NCBI GenBank assembly: GCA_017466325.1
Contig: JAFTUK010000039.1
Location: 62,001-126,000, forward strand
Source of the DNA: Bacteroidaceae bacterium
GTDB lineage: Bacteria; Bacteroidota; Bacteroidia; Bacteroidales; Bacteroidaceae
DNA length: 64,000 bases
Direction: 5' to 3'
Shown here in pieces: positions 24,052 through 32,654 of the stretch. A model generated the notes under the pieces. The model saw nothing but the letters and a program-made list of their open reading frames with translations. It made no database searches and was not told the DNA's origin. The position numbers were made by a program, and so were the translations under genes. How positions within the stretch are numbered: the stretch's first letter is position 1; each line of letters begins with the position of its first letter.

Positions 24052-25938
24052 ATGAGAAGAAACTATCTGCTTCTGACTCCTGTGGCATTGATGTTCATTG
24101 CCACGATGAATAGCAGTGCCCAGGAGTCGCTTTCCGATGGCAAAAACATCGGTATCCATCGTGTTTATGACTATAGTCCTGCACCGGGGCAGTTCCTGAA
24201 CACAATGCCCGAATATGAGGAGGGTGACACAAAAGAGTCGATGCGCCAGAAGGCGGAGGACCTGTTGCGCGAGGGCGGAACGGTGTCGCTTGGTGCATTC
24301 GGCGGTTATATGGTGTTCGGCTTTGACCACATGGTGGAGAACCGCCTGGGACTTTATGACCTGCAGATACTGGGCAATTCATATCTTGCCGAAGGAACGG
24401 ATGCAAGGCAGGGAGGTTCCAGCGAACCGGCGTTGGTGTTTGTGAGCCACGATGACAATGGCAACGGTCGGCCCGACGACAAGTGGTATGAACTGGCCGG
24501 TAGCGAGTATGGCAAGACCGGCACATGGGCCAATTACACGGTGACATATCACATTACTCCGCAGGATCATACGCCAACTCCTGCCCCTAATTCCCCTGTG
24601 ACGGACGATACATATATCCGTTGGACGGACAGCGAGGGAAAGGAGGGTTATCTGGCTATGAATGCTTACCACCGGCAGAACTATTGGCCCCAGTGGCAGA
24701 AGGGGGAGCAGACGCTGACTTTCACGGGTGTACGCCTTGCACCTAACACCGTGGACAAAAACGGCGACGGTTCTTATTTCCTTCAGAAAAACTACGCATG
24801 GGGGTATGCCGACAACCAGCCCAACGACAGCACTTCAAGCAAACTGGACCTTGAGTGGGCGGTGGACGAGGATGGCAACCCTGCCAATCTGAGCGGCATA
24901 CACTTTGTGAAGGTGCAGACGGCAGTCCTGCAGAGCAACGGCTGGATAGGGGAGAGCAGTACCGAGGTGGCCGGAGCCGTGGACCTGCATCTTGCCGGCA
25001 GTGCCACTCCCTCCATGGCCGGGAACCTGAGGGTGCTTACGTTTGAGGACGAGGACTACAAGGGAGAGCAAGCCGACTATTGGTCTTCTTTGGTAGACGA
25101 TACTCAATACGGAGGCAAACTCCTCTATGGCGAAGGCGGTACTGGCGTATATTCCGAGGCAGAGGCATACGGATGGTATGACGAGGGAAATACGTTCCTT
25201 TCTTCCACGCTGAACAACAGTTGGGGTTCATGGGCCTACTGGAACGGAGGCATTGCCGTGTCGGATTATGTGGACTCCAATCTGGACGGTGTGCCGTACA
25301 CAGAGCAACTGGCCATCTTCCGCAAGGACGTTGAAGCTGGTCGTGGTGGCGGTGGGCATAACGCATCGGACCGCTTTGCCGTGATAAACGGTGTGGACAA
25401 TACCTTTGCCAACGGTGGAACGGACTCACGTGCCGTACTGACTTTTGGCGACGGACAGCCAAGGACCATAGACCATGCCTATGTGGCTCCCACAACATAT
25501 TTCCTGAGCAACATGCTTAATGGCAGTTCTTTCTGTTCGGCCGCCACCGAGGATACCTTTGTGGACCTTCTTGCCGAAGGCTTTGACGCCCAGGGGCAGA
25601 AGACCGGTACGGCCACCTTGCGGTTGGTGGACGGCCTGCGCCATGTGCAGGGGTGGACATGGTTCGACCTTTCCGCACTGGGCAAGGTAAGCATGGTGAA
25701 GTTCAACTTCTCCGTTTCCGATGACCAGAAAGGCGCTTACGGAGTCAATCCCCCCACCTACGTGGCCATTGACGACATTGCCGTGCGCATGGACGGAACA
25801 AGTACAGGTATACAATCCCTCCCCGTAGTATCTGGAGGCATGCATAGCGAAAAGACGTACGACCTCACCGGCCGTGAACTCCGCTCCGTCCGCAAGGGAC
25901 AGATTGTCATCGTGGGTGGCAGGAAGGTGGTGTATTAG
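24052..25938 (+). CDS. Cobalamin-regulated cell-surface protein (DUF4465)
   Basis: This 628-residue exported protein has a signal peptide MRRNYLLLTPVALMFIATMNSSAQ with cleavage after AQ. The N-terminal half (about 25-300) is a beta-rich domain with a Ca-like acidic loop DDNGNGRPDDKWYE (about 133-146). The second half fits DUF4465: VLTFEDEDYKG, FLSSTLNNSWGSWAYWNGGIAVSDY and the GGGGHNASDRFAVIN block (about 435-449). The C-terminus (TYDLTGRELRSVRKGQIVIVGGRKVVY) is the short beta tail common on Prevotella-type surface proteins. The cobalamin riboswitch in its leader strongly suggests a role in capture of vitamin B12 or related corrinoids at the cell surface. No BtuB-like TonB receptor is encoded next to it in this window. 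Confidence 0.82.
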   Translation: MRRNYLLLTPVALMFIATMNSSAQESLSDGKNIGIHRVYDYSPAPGQFLNTMPEYEEGDTKESMRQKAEDLLREGGTVSLGAFGGYMVFGFDHMVENRLGLYDLQILGNSYLAEGTDARQGGSSEPALVFVSHDDNGNGRPDDKWYELAGSEYGKTGTWANYTVTYHITPQDHTPTPAPNSPVTDDTYIRWTDSEGKEGYLAMNAYHRQNYWPQWQKGEQTLTFTGVRLAPNTVDKNGDGSYFLQKNYAWGYADNQPNDSTSSKLDLEWAVDEDGNPANLSGIHFVKVQTAVLQSNGWIGESSTEVAGAVDLHLAGSATPSMAGNLRVLTFEDEDYKGEQADYWSSLVDDTQYGGKLLYGEGGTGVYSEAEAYGWYDEGNTFLSSTLNNSWGSWAYWNGGIAVSDYVDSNLDGVPYTEQLAIFRKDVEAGRGGGGHNASDRFAVINGVDNTFANGGTDSRAVLTFGDGQPRTIDHAYVAPTTYFLSNMLNGSSFCSAATEDTFVDLLAEGFDAQGQKTGTATLRLVDGLRHVQGWTWFDLSALGKVSMVKFNFSVSDDQKGAYGVNPPTYVAIDDIAVRMDGTSTGIQSLPVVSGGMHSEKTYDLTGRELRSVRKGQIVIVGGRKVVY

Positions 25939-26088
25939 AGAAACTCACCCCCGAGACTTAGAAGTAATAACAAGAGGTATCCCTGTCGCCGAGCCATGCG
26001 TCTGGGATGCCTTTTTTCGTTTCATACATAAAAGGTGGCATTTCATACAACGTGCTTCGAAATTCTTTTTCATGTGGTTAAAGCGGTC

Positions 26089-26096
26089 TATCTTTG
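26089..26096 (+). promoter_or_regulatory. -7 box upstream of the small exported protein
   Basis: TATCTTTG matches TAnnTTTG, 62 bases before the ATG at 26,158. The -33 region is only T-rich. Confidence 0.55.
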
Positions 26097-26157
26097 CATC
26101 GTAAAACAAACGAAGGAGCAAAAAGATTAAGTTTAACCCTATAAAAAGTTTTAAGTT

Positions 26158-26481
26158 ATGAAGAAGTTATTTTGTGCCCTCCTCACCTGTGTATGTCTCA
26201 ATGCAAGTGCAGCAACCGATTTCGACAAGTGGTTCGGAATCCTGAAGCAAGATCCAGTCGGTACCACCTATGGCATCACTTCCAAGAAGGACGGAAGTTT
26301 CGTGGTGAAGACTCCCATCAAGACCTTTGAAGTGAAGAAGACAGCCAAGAACACCTACGAGGTCCTGGGTATGACCGTTGGTGTGAAGAAAAACTATTCA
26401 CACACCTACACCTTCACCACCCCCCTGGGCACATGGAAGGTGAACACCCGCAAGGCCACGGTGACCAAGACGGAGAAGTGA
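26158..26481 (+). CDS. Small exported hypothetical protein
   Basis: This 107-residue protein has a signal peptide (MKKLFCALLTCVCLNASAA) and a short basic, beta-rich mature part with repeated K/T/V stretches (GSFVVKTPIKTFEVKK, YTFTTPLGTWKVNTRK). No family recognised. It would be periplasmic or secreted. It has its own -7 box and terminator and so is a single-gene unit. The high Lys content and repeated strands suggest a small beta-barrel or adhesive fold, but nothing specific. Confidence 0.7.
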   Translation: MKKLFCALLTCVCLNASAATDFDKWFGILKQDPVGTTYGITSKKDGSFVVKTPIKTFEVKKTAKNTYEVLGMTVGVKKNYSHTYTFTTPLGTWKVNTRKATVTKTEK

Positions 26482-26519
26482 AAACTCCAAGAGACAGAGC
26501 CATATCTGTAAATGTTTGT

Positions 26520-26555
26520 CCGCCACACCTGGAATTCATTTTCCGGGTGTGGCGG
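26520..26555 (+). terminator. Rho-independent-like terminator
   Basis: Stem ccgccacacc (26,520-26,529) pairs with ggtgtggcgg (26,546-26,555), followed within 20 bases by a T run, just after the 26,481 stop. Confidence 0.75.
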
Positions 26556-26601
26556 TGTGATGTTGGTGCTTTTTAGGAATTGAGGGTGAGAAGCAAATAT
26601 T

Positions 26602-27873
26602 TTATTGCAATAACCAATTAATAGCTTGGACACAATTAATAGTATGTCCATCTTGTTCAATGGTACGCTCTTCTCCGTCCATCATGATTAGGGTGAGTTT
26701 GTCGCACTTGGTAGATGCAGCCCCTTTAAGCAGACCACCTATCTCACGGTTATATAGTTTGGTTGTAGGATTTTTGAAGTCGTATGTTACTTGTACCAAC
26801 TCCTCCACATGTCCCATTCTGGTACGAACAAAATCTACCTCGTAGGCTTTGTGCTTGCGCAGATAGAACAGTTGCTCTATTTCGCTATTCATTCTTCGCA
26901 TCAGTTCTATGGCAATCACATTCTCCAGTCTCCATCCTAAATTGGGAGTTTGCAGAAAGTCCTCGTGGTTGCTAATAAAGGCAGGGTCTATGGCATAGCA
27001 TTTGCGCTGTGATTGTTTTTCCGCGCTTTTGAAAGTGTAGACAGGTAACAGGCGAAACAGATAGGCTTCCTGCAGATAGTGAATATACTTTTTGGCAGTA
27101 TGCAGGGAACCCAACTCAAATTGTTTTTGTATTTGGGCATATGATATCTCTTGGCAGAACAAATCCAGCATGCAGTTTGCTATATCTGCCAATGTCTTAT
27201 CGTGCTTTACCTTATATCGTTTGCTGATATCCTTGTGGATAATGGCTTTGAACAGGGACAAAGTGTAAGTATATGTGTTACTCAGTTTTTGCAGTTCCGG
27301 GAAACCTCCTTGTCTCAGGTATTCTTCGAGTGCAGTATACCTGAAAGCCTTGGCCTTGGTTGATAGTGACAATGTGTCTATTTGACGCATTGTGCAATAT
27401 TCCTGAAACGAAAAGGGAAATAATTCAATTTGGTTGTATCTGCCTGTCAGGTGTGTTGCCAGTTCTCCCGAAAGCAAATTGGCATTGCTGCCAGTCATGA
27501 CAATGCGCAAACCTTGGCGCAACAGGCGGTTGACAAACAGAGGCCATTGTGATATATTCTGTATTTCATCGAATAGTACGTGTGTGATGTCACCGTATAT
27601 TTTGTACAGGGCATCCAGAACATCGTTCAATTGCTCTGTCTTTAACCCTGCCAATTGTTCGTCATCAAAGTTTACGTATCCAAAAGAAACTCCGCTCTCC
27701 TTCAGCATCTTCATGCATAGGGTTGATTTTCCACTACGCCTCACGCCTATCACAACCTGTGCCAGATTGCTTTGCAGGTCAAAGAGTTTTTCTTCCACAC
27801 GAGTGCACAAATCGTTCGTGTTCAAACTGGCGATTTCCTCCCTTTGGTCATGAAGTATCTGTTTTATGTCCAT
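26602..27873 (-). CDS. AAA-family ATPase with DUF4143 domain
   Basis: I start at ATG 27,873 (MDIKQILHDQ); a GTG lies six codons upstream. The product is 423 residues. Walker A is GVRRSGKST (about 37-45 from this start), Walker B HVLFDEIQ, then MTGSNANLLS as the sensor and YNQIELFPFSFQEY as the family motif. The C-terminal half is the DUF4143 nuclease-like fold (GWRLENVIAIELMRR, EVDFVRT). Such ATPases are very common in Bacteroidales and poorly understood. Immediately upstream is a three-copy 32-bp tandem repeat (27,927-28,018) that may control it. It is transcribed alone. Confidence 0.9.
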   Translation of the reverse strand: MDIKQILHDQREEIASLNTNDLCTRVEEKLFDLQSNLAQVVIGVRRSGKSTLCMKMLKESGVSFGYVNFDDEQLAGLKTEQLNDVLDALYKIYGDITHVLFDEIQNISQWPLFVNRLLRQGLRIVMTGSNANLLSGELATHLTGRYNQIELFPFSFQEYCTMRQIDTLSLSTKAKAFRYTALEEYLRQGGFPELQKLSNTYTYTLSLFKAIIHKDISKRYKVKHDKTLADIANCMLDLFCQEISYAQIQKQFELGSLHTAKKYIHYLQEAYLFRLLPVYTFKSAEKQSQRKCYAIDPAFISNHEDFLQTPNLGWRLENVIAIELMRRMNSEIEQLFYLRKHKAYEVDFVRTRMGHVEELVQVTYDFKNPTTKLYNREIGGLLKGAASTKCDKLTLIMMDGEERTIEQDGHTINCVQAINWLLQ

Positions 27874-27926
27874 AACTGATTGATTTTGCACTACAAAGGT
27901 GGTATTTATTTTTTAATTACGCAATA

Positions 27927-28018
27927 CTTCAGTGCACGAAATGGAAAATTTTTAAGCGTTTCTGTGCACGAAATGGAAAATTTTGAGGCGTTTCAGTGCA
28001 CGAAATGGAAAATGTGGG
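27927..28018. repeat. Three-copy 32-bp tandem direct repeat
   Basis: The core tgcacgaaatggaaaat starts at 27,933, 27,965 and 27,997, a constant 32-base period with no spacers between units. It fills the gap between the AAA ATPase gene start and the serine hydrolase gene end. It is not CRISPR-like, since the units are adjacent. A repressor or ATPase binding array for the divergent ATPase gene is possible. Confidence 0.9.
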
Positions 28019-28023
28019 GTAGG

Positions 28024-29628
28024 TTATTGGGTTATAACAGTTCTCTTTCCCGTGTCGTGTGGGGTGATGGAGATAATGGCTTTGCCTTGTTCGGGGAAAT
28101 TTATTTCCAAAGAGGCGCTGGTGAGCCAATCGACCCAGTGGAGTTCTATGTTCAGGGTATCCTTGCCTTGCCATCCGTACGAACCTGCCACGTGCCAGGT
28201 GGCGGGAAGGTTGCTGAAATTGCCTTGGAAGGGAGGATTGTAGTAGGGCAGGGCATTGAATTCGGATTCTATCCACTTGCCATAGCCGAGGGTGATGGTG
28301 TACTTGCGTCCATCGGTGTCGAGTATGTCCAGTAGCATGGTGTCGTTGCTTTGAGTAATGCCAAAGCGTTTCCATTGCAAGGGATTGTCCTCAAGTACGA
28401 GAGGACTTGCGATATTCACTTCTGTATTTTGCGAGGGAACGGAGTCGGAACAGTATGCCTGGCCCTGAGCGAGGGGCAGGGTGTAGTTCTTAAGGGCTTT
28501 AAGGTCCTTAGAGTCCTTAGAGTCCTTAGGGAGTTTTGGGGAAGTGGGAGGTGGCAATGCCTCGTGCATGCACCTGTCCACGAGCATGGTCTTTATCCAG
28601 TCTTGTATGGGGGCAGTCTTGCCGGTGCATTGGGTTATGCTGACCACCATGTCTGTTTCGGGAATGATGAAGATGAACTGCCCGTTAGCACCGTTCGCTT
28701 CTGCCCAACCAGGGTATTTGGTTTGCCAGATGTGGTAACTGTAGCGCTCGTTCACGCTTTGCGCTTTCGTCATCTCCTCTACCCATGAAGTGGATAGTAA
28801 CTGCTTGCCATGCCACTGACCTTTGTTGAGCAGGAACTGACCGAAGGCTGCCATCGCCTCGGGACGGATGTAAAGTCCCCATCCTCCGCAGGTAATGCCT
28901 TCGGGACTTTCTTCCCACAGGGCGTCGGTAATGCCGAGGGGAAGGAACAACCTGTCTTGAAGGAAGTCCATCAGCATCTGTCCCGTCGCCTTCTGCACTA
29001 TGGCGGAAAGAATGTAGGACATGATGCTGTCGTATGCCCAACGGGTCCCCGGTACGGACGTGTTTCTCTTGGAAAGGTATGCACGGAGCCACTCTGTTTC
29101 GTGTATCCTCATCTTGGTATCCACGGGTATGCCGCTTTGCATGGTGAGCAGGTCGCGCACGGTGATGGCACGCACGTTTCTGGTGGCAGAGGCAGGCATG
29201 CTGATGAATTTGCCGATGGTATCACTGAGGGCGACAAGGCTGTCCTGTATGCACATGCCCACGGCAACGGAAGTGAAGGTCTTGGAGACGGAATACATGG
29301 TGTGGCGGTAATCCTTGCGCCATGGCTGGGGGTACATCTCTGCCACCACATGACCATGCCTCATGACGATGCACGAGTGTATCTCTGTGCGCCTGTCCCG
29401 CATCAACGTGTCCATGAACTCCTGTATGCGGGCAGAGGATATCCCCTGTGCCTCGGGGGTGGAGCGTGGCAGAAGGTCCTGCGCATGCGAGGCATTGAAA
29501 AAAGCACCGCCCACGAGCAGTGCTATGATAAGACGGACCCACCCCCAACCCCTCCACAAGGGAGGGGAGTATGATGTACTTAATGAGGTGGTTAGTGGGT
29601 TAGAGTGATTATAACTCTTTGGGAACAT
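28024..29628 (-). CDS. Exported serine hydrolase (class C beta-lactamase family) with repeat-derived N-terminus
   Basis: I start at ATG 29,628, giving 534 residues. The hydrolase core has the SxxK motif YSVSKTFTS and a Tyr motif YDSIMSYIL, typical of the beta-lactamase/esterase family that trims D-amino-acid peptides or esters. The signal-peptide core is LIIALLVGGAFFNASHAQ. The residues just before it (SPPLWRGWGWV) are encoded by the inverted-repeat element at 29,535-29,683, so the native start was changed by that element; a TTG inside the element is another candidate start. A low-complexity linker with PKDSKDSKDLK is encoded by 9-base tandem repeats (28,502-28,528). The C-terminal 120 residues form a beta-rich domain. 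Location: periplasm. Confidence 0.85.
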   Translation of the reverse strand: MFPKSYNHSNPLTTSLSTSYSPPLWRGWGWVRLIIALLVGGAFFNASHAQDLLPRSTPEAQGISSARIQEFMDTLMRDRRTEIHSCIVMRHGHVVAEMYPQPWRKDYRHTMYSVSKTFTSVAVGMCIQDSLVALSDTIGKFISMPASATRNVRAITVRDLLTMQSGIPVDTKMRIHETEWLRAYLSKRNTSVPGTRWAYDSIMSYILSAIVQKATGQMLMDFLQDRLFLPLGITDALWEESPEGITCGGWGLYIRPEAMAAFGQFLLNKGQWHGKQLLSTSWVEEMTKAQSVNERYSYHIWQTKYPGWAEANGANGQFIFIIPETDMVVSITQCTGKTAPIQDWIKTMLVDRCMHEALPPPTSPKLPKDSKDSKDLKALKNYTLPLAQGQAYCSDSVPSQNTEVNIASPLVLEDNPLQWKRFGITQSNDTMLLDILDTDGRKYTITLGYGKWIESEFNALPYYNPPFQGNFSNLPATWHVAGSYGWQGKDTLNIELHWVDWLTSASLEINFPEQGKAIISITPHDTGKRTVITQ

Positions 29629-29683
29629 GTTTTTCACGGATGTAATCACTCCCCTCCCTTGTGGAGGGGTACGGGGGAGGGTC
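29535..29683. repeat. Inverted-repeat element A (about 149 bp)
   Basis: The left arm ggacccacccccaacccctcc...ggaggggagtatgatgta and the right arm actcccctccc...ggggagggtc are near-complementary and enclose about 65 unrelated bases. Two more members occur at 58,836-58,966 and 60,057-60,291. No transposase is encoded, so this looks like a MITE-like or palindromic dispersed repeat. It overlaps the start of the serine hydrolase gene. Confidence 0.8.
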
Positions 29684-29691
29684 TATTGTTA

Positions 29692-31023
29692 TTATAAATC
29701 TTTTATCCCCATCGGTTCCGACTCGTTGCCGTAGTCGTCCAACTGGGTTACCGCCAGGTGCTTGCCGAAGAGACGTGCCATGAGGCCGTTGTACTCCACC
29801 TTGCCCCAGTATATGCGCACGATGTTCTCGGGGTTGTTGGTATCCACGGGATAGGTGTCCGAGGCGTAGAGTACATAGCGGGGCGTGCGTTTTGCCGATG
29901 TCTTGTACTCCTTGGAGTTCTTCAGGGGAGGCAAGAGGGCAGGGGAGGTGTAGTAGTGGTCGCGTACCCACGTCTCCAGACCTTTCACGTTGTCCAGCAG
30001 GAACTGTGCACGGAAGTATGCCGCTCCGCCCATGTTCATCTGGCGGATGAACTGCAGTTCGCGAGTCACCTCGTGCAGGTGCCAGTCCTTCTCCCTCGGG
30101 TCGAGGAAGTAGATGCCCAAACCCGGTGCAATCACCTTGCCGTGGCTCTGTTCCTGCCAGTCGGCGGCGAAGGGGAAGAAGTTGTCGCCCTTGAAGTACA
30201 TCATGGGTGAAATCATGTCCATGATGCCCTCCTTCATCCAAAGGACGGCATCCTGGAATACGGCATTGTAGGCATTCCAGCCTTTGGCGGAATAGCGTGA
30301 AACGTCGCGGTACTTGCCCACGGGGCTTGAGGAAACGCGAACCCATGGTTTCTCCTCCTTGATGGCGTTGTAGAGTTGGCGCACTATGCGCGTGATGTTG
30401 TCGCGCCTCCAATCCTGCTTGGTCTTTTCTGTCTTCTCGGGATAACGGATGTAGTCAAAGTGGATGCCGTCGATATCGTATCGGCTGACTATCTCGCGGC
30501 AGAGGCGCTCCAGATAGTCGGCAGTGCCCTGCATGGAAGGGTCCATGTAGTAGGAACCGTTCTTCTTGTATAGCAGTTTCGGGTGGGTGTAGTAGAGCGA
30601 CTTCTTGCCCAGCGCCTTGGCATCGGGTATCTTGAAGGCCGGAATCGTTACCAGCCATGCATGGCACTCCATGCCGCGCTTGTGGCACTCCTCTATGGCA
30701 AAGGCCAGGGGGTCGTAGCCGGGATGCCTGTCGTAGCGGCCGGTAAGCGCACCGTCCCAGGGTTCTATGGCAGAGGGATAGATGACGGCTCCGCGTGTGC
30801 GTGTTTGCAGGTATATGGTGTTGATGCCATCCTTCTGCAAGCGGTCCAGAATGTTGCAAAGTTCTTGCTGTTGCGCCTTGCGGCTCTCCTCGGAAACGGC
30901 TCTCGTCTTTGGCCAGTCCAGTCCCATTATCGTGGTCAGCCAAACGGCCCGTATCTCGTGTTTGGGCATGGCAATCGTTGCCATGCACCATATAATCATA
31001 AATAATGTGAAAATATACCTCAT
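29692..31023 (-). CDS. GHL10/DUF187-type glycoside hydrolase
   Basis: This 443-residue exported enzyme has an N-terminal hydrophobic signal (YIFTLFMIIWCMATIAM). The family start is EIRAVWLTTIMGLDWP (about 23-38), followed by LDRLQKDGINTIYLQTRTRG, LAFAIEECHKRGMECHAWL, and DGIHFDYIRYPE (about 190-201) with the acidic residues expected in the barrel. Homologues (YngK, DigH) act on peptidoglycan or polysaccharide in the envelope. It lies immediately upstream, in transcription order, of the serine hydrolase gene with element A between them. A TACCTTTG box (31,029-31,036, minus) is only 6 bases before the ATG, giving almost no leader. Confidence 0.88.
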   Translation of the reverse strand: MRYIFTLFMIIWCMATIAMPKHEIRAVWLTTIMGLDWPKTRAVSEESRKAQQQELCNILDRLQKDGINTIYLQTRTRGAVIYPSAIEPWDGALTGRYDRHPGYDPLAFAIEECHKRGMECHAWLVTIPAFKIPDAKALGKKSLYYTHPKLLYKKNGSYYMDPSMQGTADYLERLCREIVSRYDIDGIHFDYIRYPEKTEKTKQDWRRDNITRIVRQLYNAIKEEKPWVRVSSSPVGKYRDVSRYSAKGWNAYNAVFQDAVLWMKEGIMDMISPMMYFKGDNFFPFAADWQEQSHGKVIAPGLGIYFLDPREKDWHLHEVTRELQFIRQMNMGGAAYFRAQFLLDNVKGLETWVRDHYYTSPALLPPLKNSKEYKTSAKRTPRYVLYASDTYPVDTNNPENIVRIYWGKVEYNGLMARLFGKHLAVTQLDDYGNESEPMGIKDL

Positions 31024-31028
31024 GTGCG

Positions 31029-31036
31029 CAAAGGTA
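31029..31036 (-). promoter_or_regulatory. -7 box for the GHL10 gene, nearly leaderless
   Basis: The minus strand reads TACCTTTG six bases before the ATG at 31,023. A second -7-like TATTTTTG (31,050-31,057, plus) faces the divergent outer-membrane protein gene. Confidence 0.5.
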
Positions 31037-31133
31037 TGAAAAAAAGTTGTATTTTTGTGGATGAAAAGACAAAATGTCAGAGATTATAAGCATAAAGAAA
31101 ACAAACATACAAGAAAAAAAAACGAGAACAACT

Positions 31134-31610
31134 ATGAAAAAGTTTTTTGTACTTATGCTAATGGCAGTTATGACACTTGGAGCCAATGCCCAGTTTGAGA
31201 AAGGTACACATTATGTAGGCGCTTCTCTTTCTGGTTTCGGAATAGGTTATGACAAAGGGTCATTCTCCTTTGGCATAAATGGCGAATATGGCTACTTCGT
31301 TTCTGATGGCTGGATGTTAGGAGGCACTGTAGGTTACCAGCATGTTGGAGGTCATAATGCTTTAGTTATAAAGCCCAGTTTCCGTTATTCGTTCAGCTCT
31401 ATTGGATTGGACTTAGGATGCGGTTTGCAGTTTGAGCATGCTGGATCTGACTTGAATTATATACAACTTTGTCCGCAGGTGGGTTATACCTTCTACCTAA
31501 ACGATAAGATAAGTCTGGAACCTGCAGTATATGCCGACTTTGGTTTAAATGACTTTAAGAATGGAACCAGTGCAGGTTTGAAAATAGGCATAGGTTTGTA
31601 CAAGAAGTAA
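31134..31610 (+). CDS. Outer-membrane beta-barrel protein
   Basis: I start at ATG 31,134 (MKKFFVLMLMAVMTLGANAQ), which gives a clean signal peptide; the frame is open further upstream but without reason to use it. The 158-residue product has alternating amphipathic strands (GTHYVGASLSGFGIGYD, SFGINGEYGYFVSDGWMLGGTVGYQ, ISLEPAVYADFGLND) and a C-terminal aromatic/basic strand LKIGIGLYKK, as in small OmpA/OmpX-like barrels of Bacteroidales. It should sit in the outer membrane. It has its own perfect terminator at 31,646-31,680. Confidence 0.85.
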   Translation: MKKFFVLMLMAVMTLGANAQFEKGTHYVGASLSGFGIGYDKGSFSFGINGEYGYFVSDGWMLGGTVGYQHVGGHNALVIKPSFRYSFSSIGLDLGCGLQFEHAGSDLNYIQLCPQVGYTFYLNDKISLEPAVYADFGLNDFKNGTSAGLKIGIGLYKK

Positions 31611-31645
31611 TGATAATTCAAATTTGAAATTAAGGCGTATATGAA

Positions 31646-31680
31646 CATTTGGGGCGACTGCAGCACAGTCGCCCCAAATG
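31646..31680. terminator. Perfect hairpin terminator between convergent genes
   Basis: Arms catttggggcgactg (31,646-31,660) and its exact complement (31,666-31,680), loop cagca. It can serve both the barrel gene and the convergent TPM gene. Confidence 0.85.
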
Positions 31681-31707
31681 TATTTTAGACACAATGTGTT
31701 TCTATCC

Positions 31708-32619
31708 TTACCATCCCGAGGTGGAACCGCCACCGCCGGTACTGCCACCGCCAAAGAAACCGCCCATGAAGCCGCCGCCTCCGCGGCGTCCTCCTCCAAG
31801 CATGGAACCCATGAGCATGCCGCCCACCATGCTGTCGGTGTCGTCATTGTCGGATTGGAGGTATTCCTTTATTACGGTGTGACCGCAGGAGGAACAAAGC
31901 ATGGTCTTCCTTATAAGTTTGCCTCTGCTCGTTTTTGTACTTGTCTGCGAAACGACTTTCAGCGCACCTGCCTTTCCGCATCTTGGGCATGTGGTCTCCT
32001 GGCGGTGTATCAGCCAGATAGGGACAACGATTATCAGGAGGATAACTCCCATGGTCAGGAGAACTCCCCACAGAGTCATTTCCTCCTCGGTGCTGTCGGC
32101 CTTCATGGAACCGTCCAATATGGCCACCACGGCCTTCGTGCCTTCAAGCATGCCCAGGTCGGTGTTGCCTTCGCGGAAGTGCGGAATCATGTAGCGCGAC
32201 TGTATGCGCTTGCACAAGGCATCGGGCAGTATGCCTTCAAGTCCGTATCCTGTGGTGAAGCGTATCTTGCGCTGGTCGGCAACATACAGTATCAGCATGC
32301 CGTTGTTGCTCTCCTTGTCGCCTATGCCCCAATGGCGGAACAGGTTGTGGGCAAAGTCGAAGATGTCTTCGCCCCCTATGCTTGGCAGCATCACCACCAT
32401 GGACTGTATGCCTGTGCTGTCTTCCAGCAGGGTCAGCATACGGTTTATCTCCGCTTGGGTCTCCGTGGCAAGCAATCCGTTGGGGTCGCTTACGTGTAGG
32501 CGGCGGTCCTGCACATATACATTAGGCACAGTCTCCACGGAGTATGCCTTGTTGTCGCTTGCCCCTGTAGGTAGGAACGGGGCAAGGACAAGGACCAGTA
32601 TGCATAGAACCTTCTTCAT
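31708..32619 (-). CDS. TPM-domain membrane protein
   Basis: This 303-residue protein has a signal peptide (MKKVLCILVLVLAPFLPTGAS), then a TPM domain (DPNGLLATETQAEINRML, MLILYVADQRKIRFTTGYGLEGILPD, about 45-125). A membrane span (WGVLLTMGVILLIIVVPIWLI) follows, then a CPRCGKAG/CSSCGH zinc-ribbon region, and a glycine-rich tail (GGGGFMGGFFGGGSTGGGG). TPM proteins are typically encoded with LemA, as here (36 bases away). They are implicated in membrane protein or photosystem maintenance elsewhere, with unclear function in Bacteroidales. Probably cotranscribed with lemA. Confidence 0.92.
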   Translation of the reverse strand: MKKVLCILVLVLAPFLPTGASDNKAYSVETVPNVYVQDRRLHVSDPNGLLATETQAEINRMLTLLEDSTGIQSMVVMLPSIGGEDIFDFAHNLFRHWGIGDKESNNGMLILYVADQRKIRFTTGYGLEGILPDALCKRIQSRYMIPHFREGNTDLGMLEGTKAVVAILDGSMKADSTEEEMTLWGVLLTMGVILLIIVVPIWLIHRQETTCPRCGKAGALKVVSQTSTKTSRGKLIRKTMLCSSCGHTVIKEYLQSDNDDTDSMVGGMLMGSMLGGGRRGGGGFMGGFFGGGSTGGGGSTSGW

Positions 32620-32654
32620 ACCAAATAGTTCAGTGTTAAATTATGGGACCTTCC

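Noticed and set aside
27927..28018. CRISPR array
   Set aside because: The 32-base units are directly adjacent and lack variable spacers; no cas genes are present.
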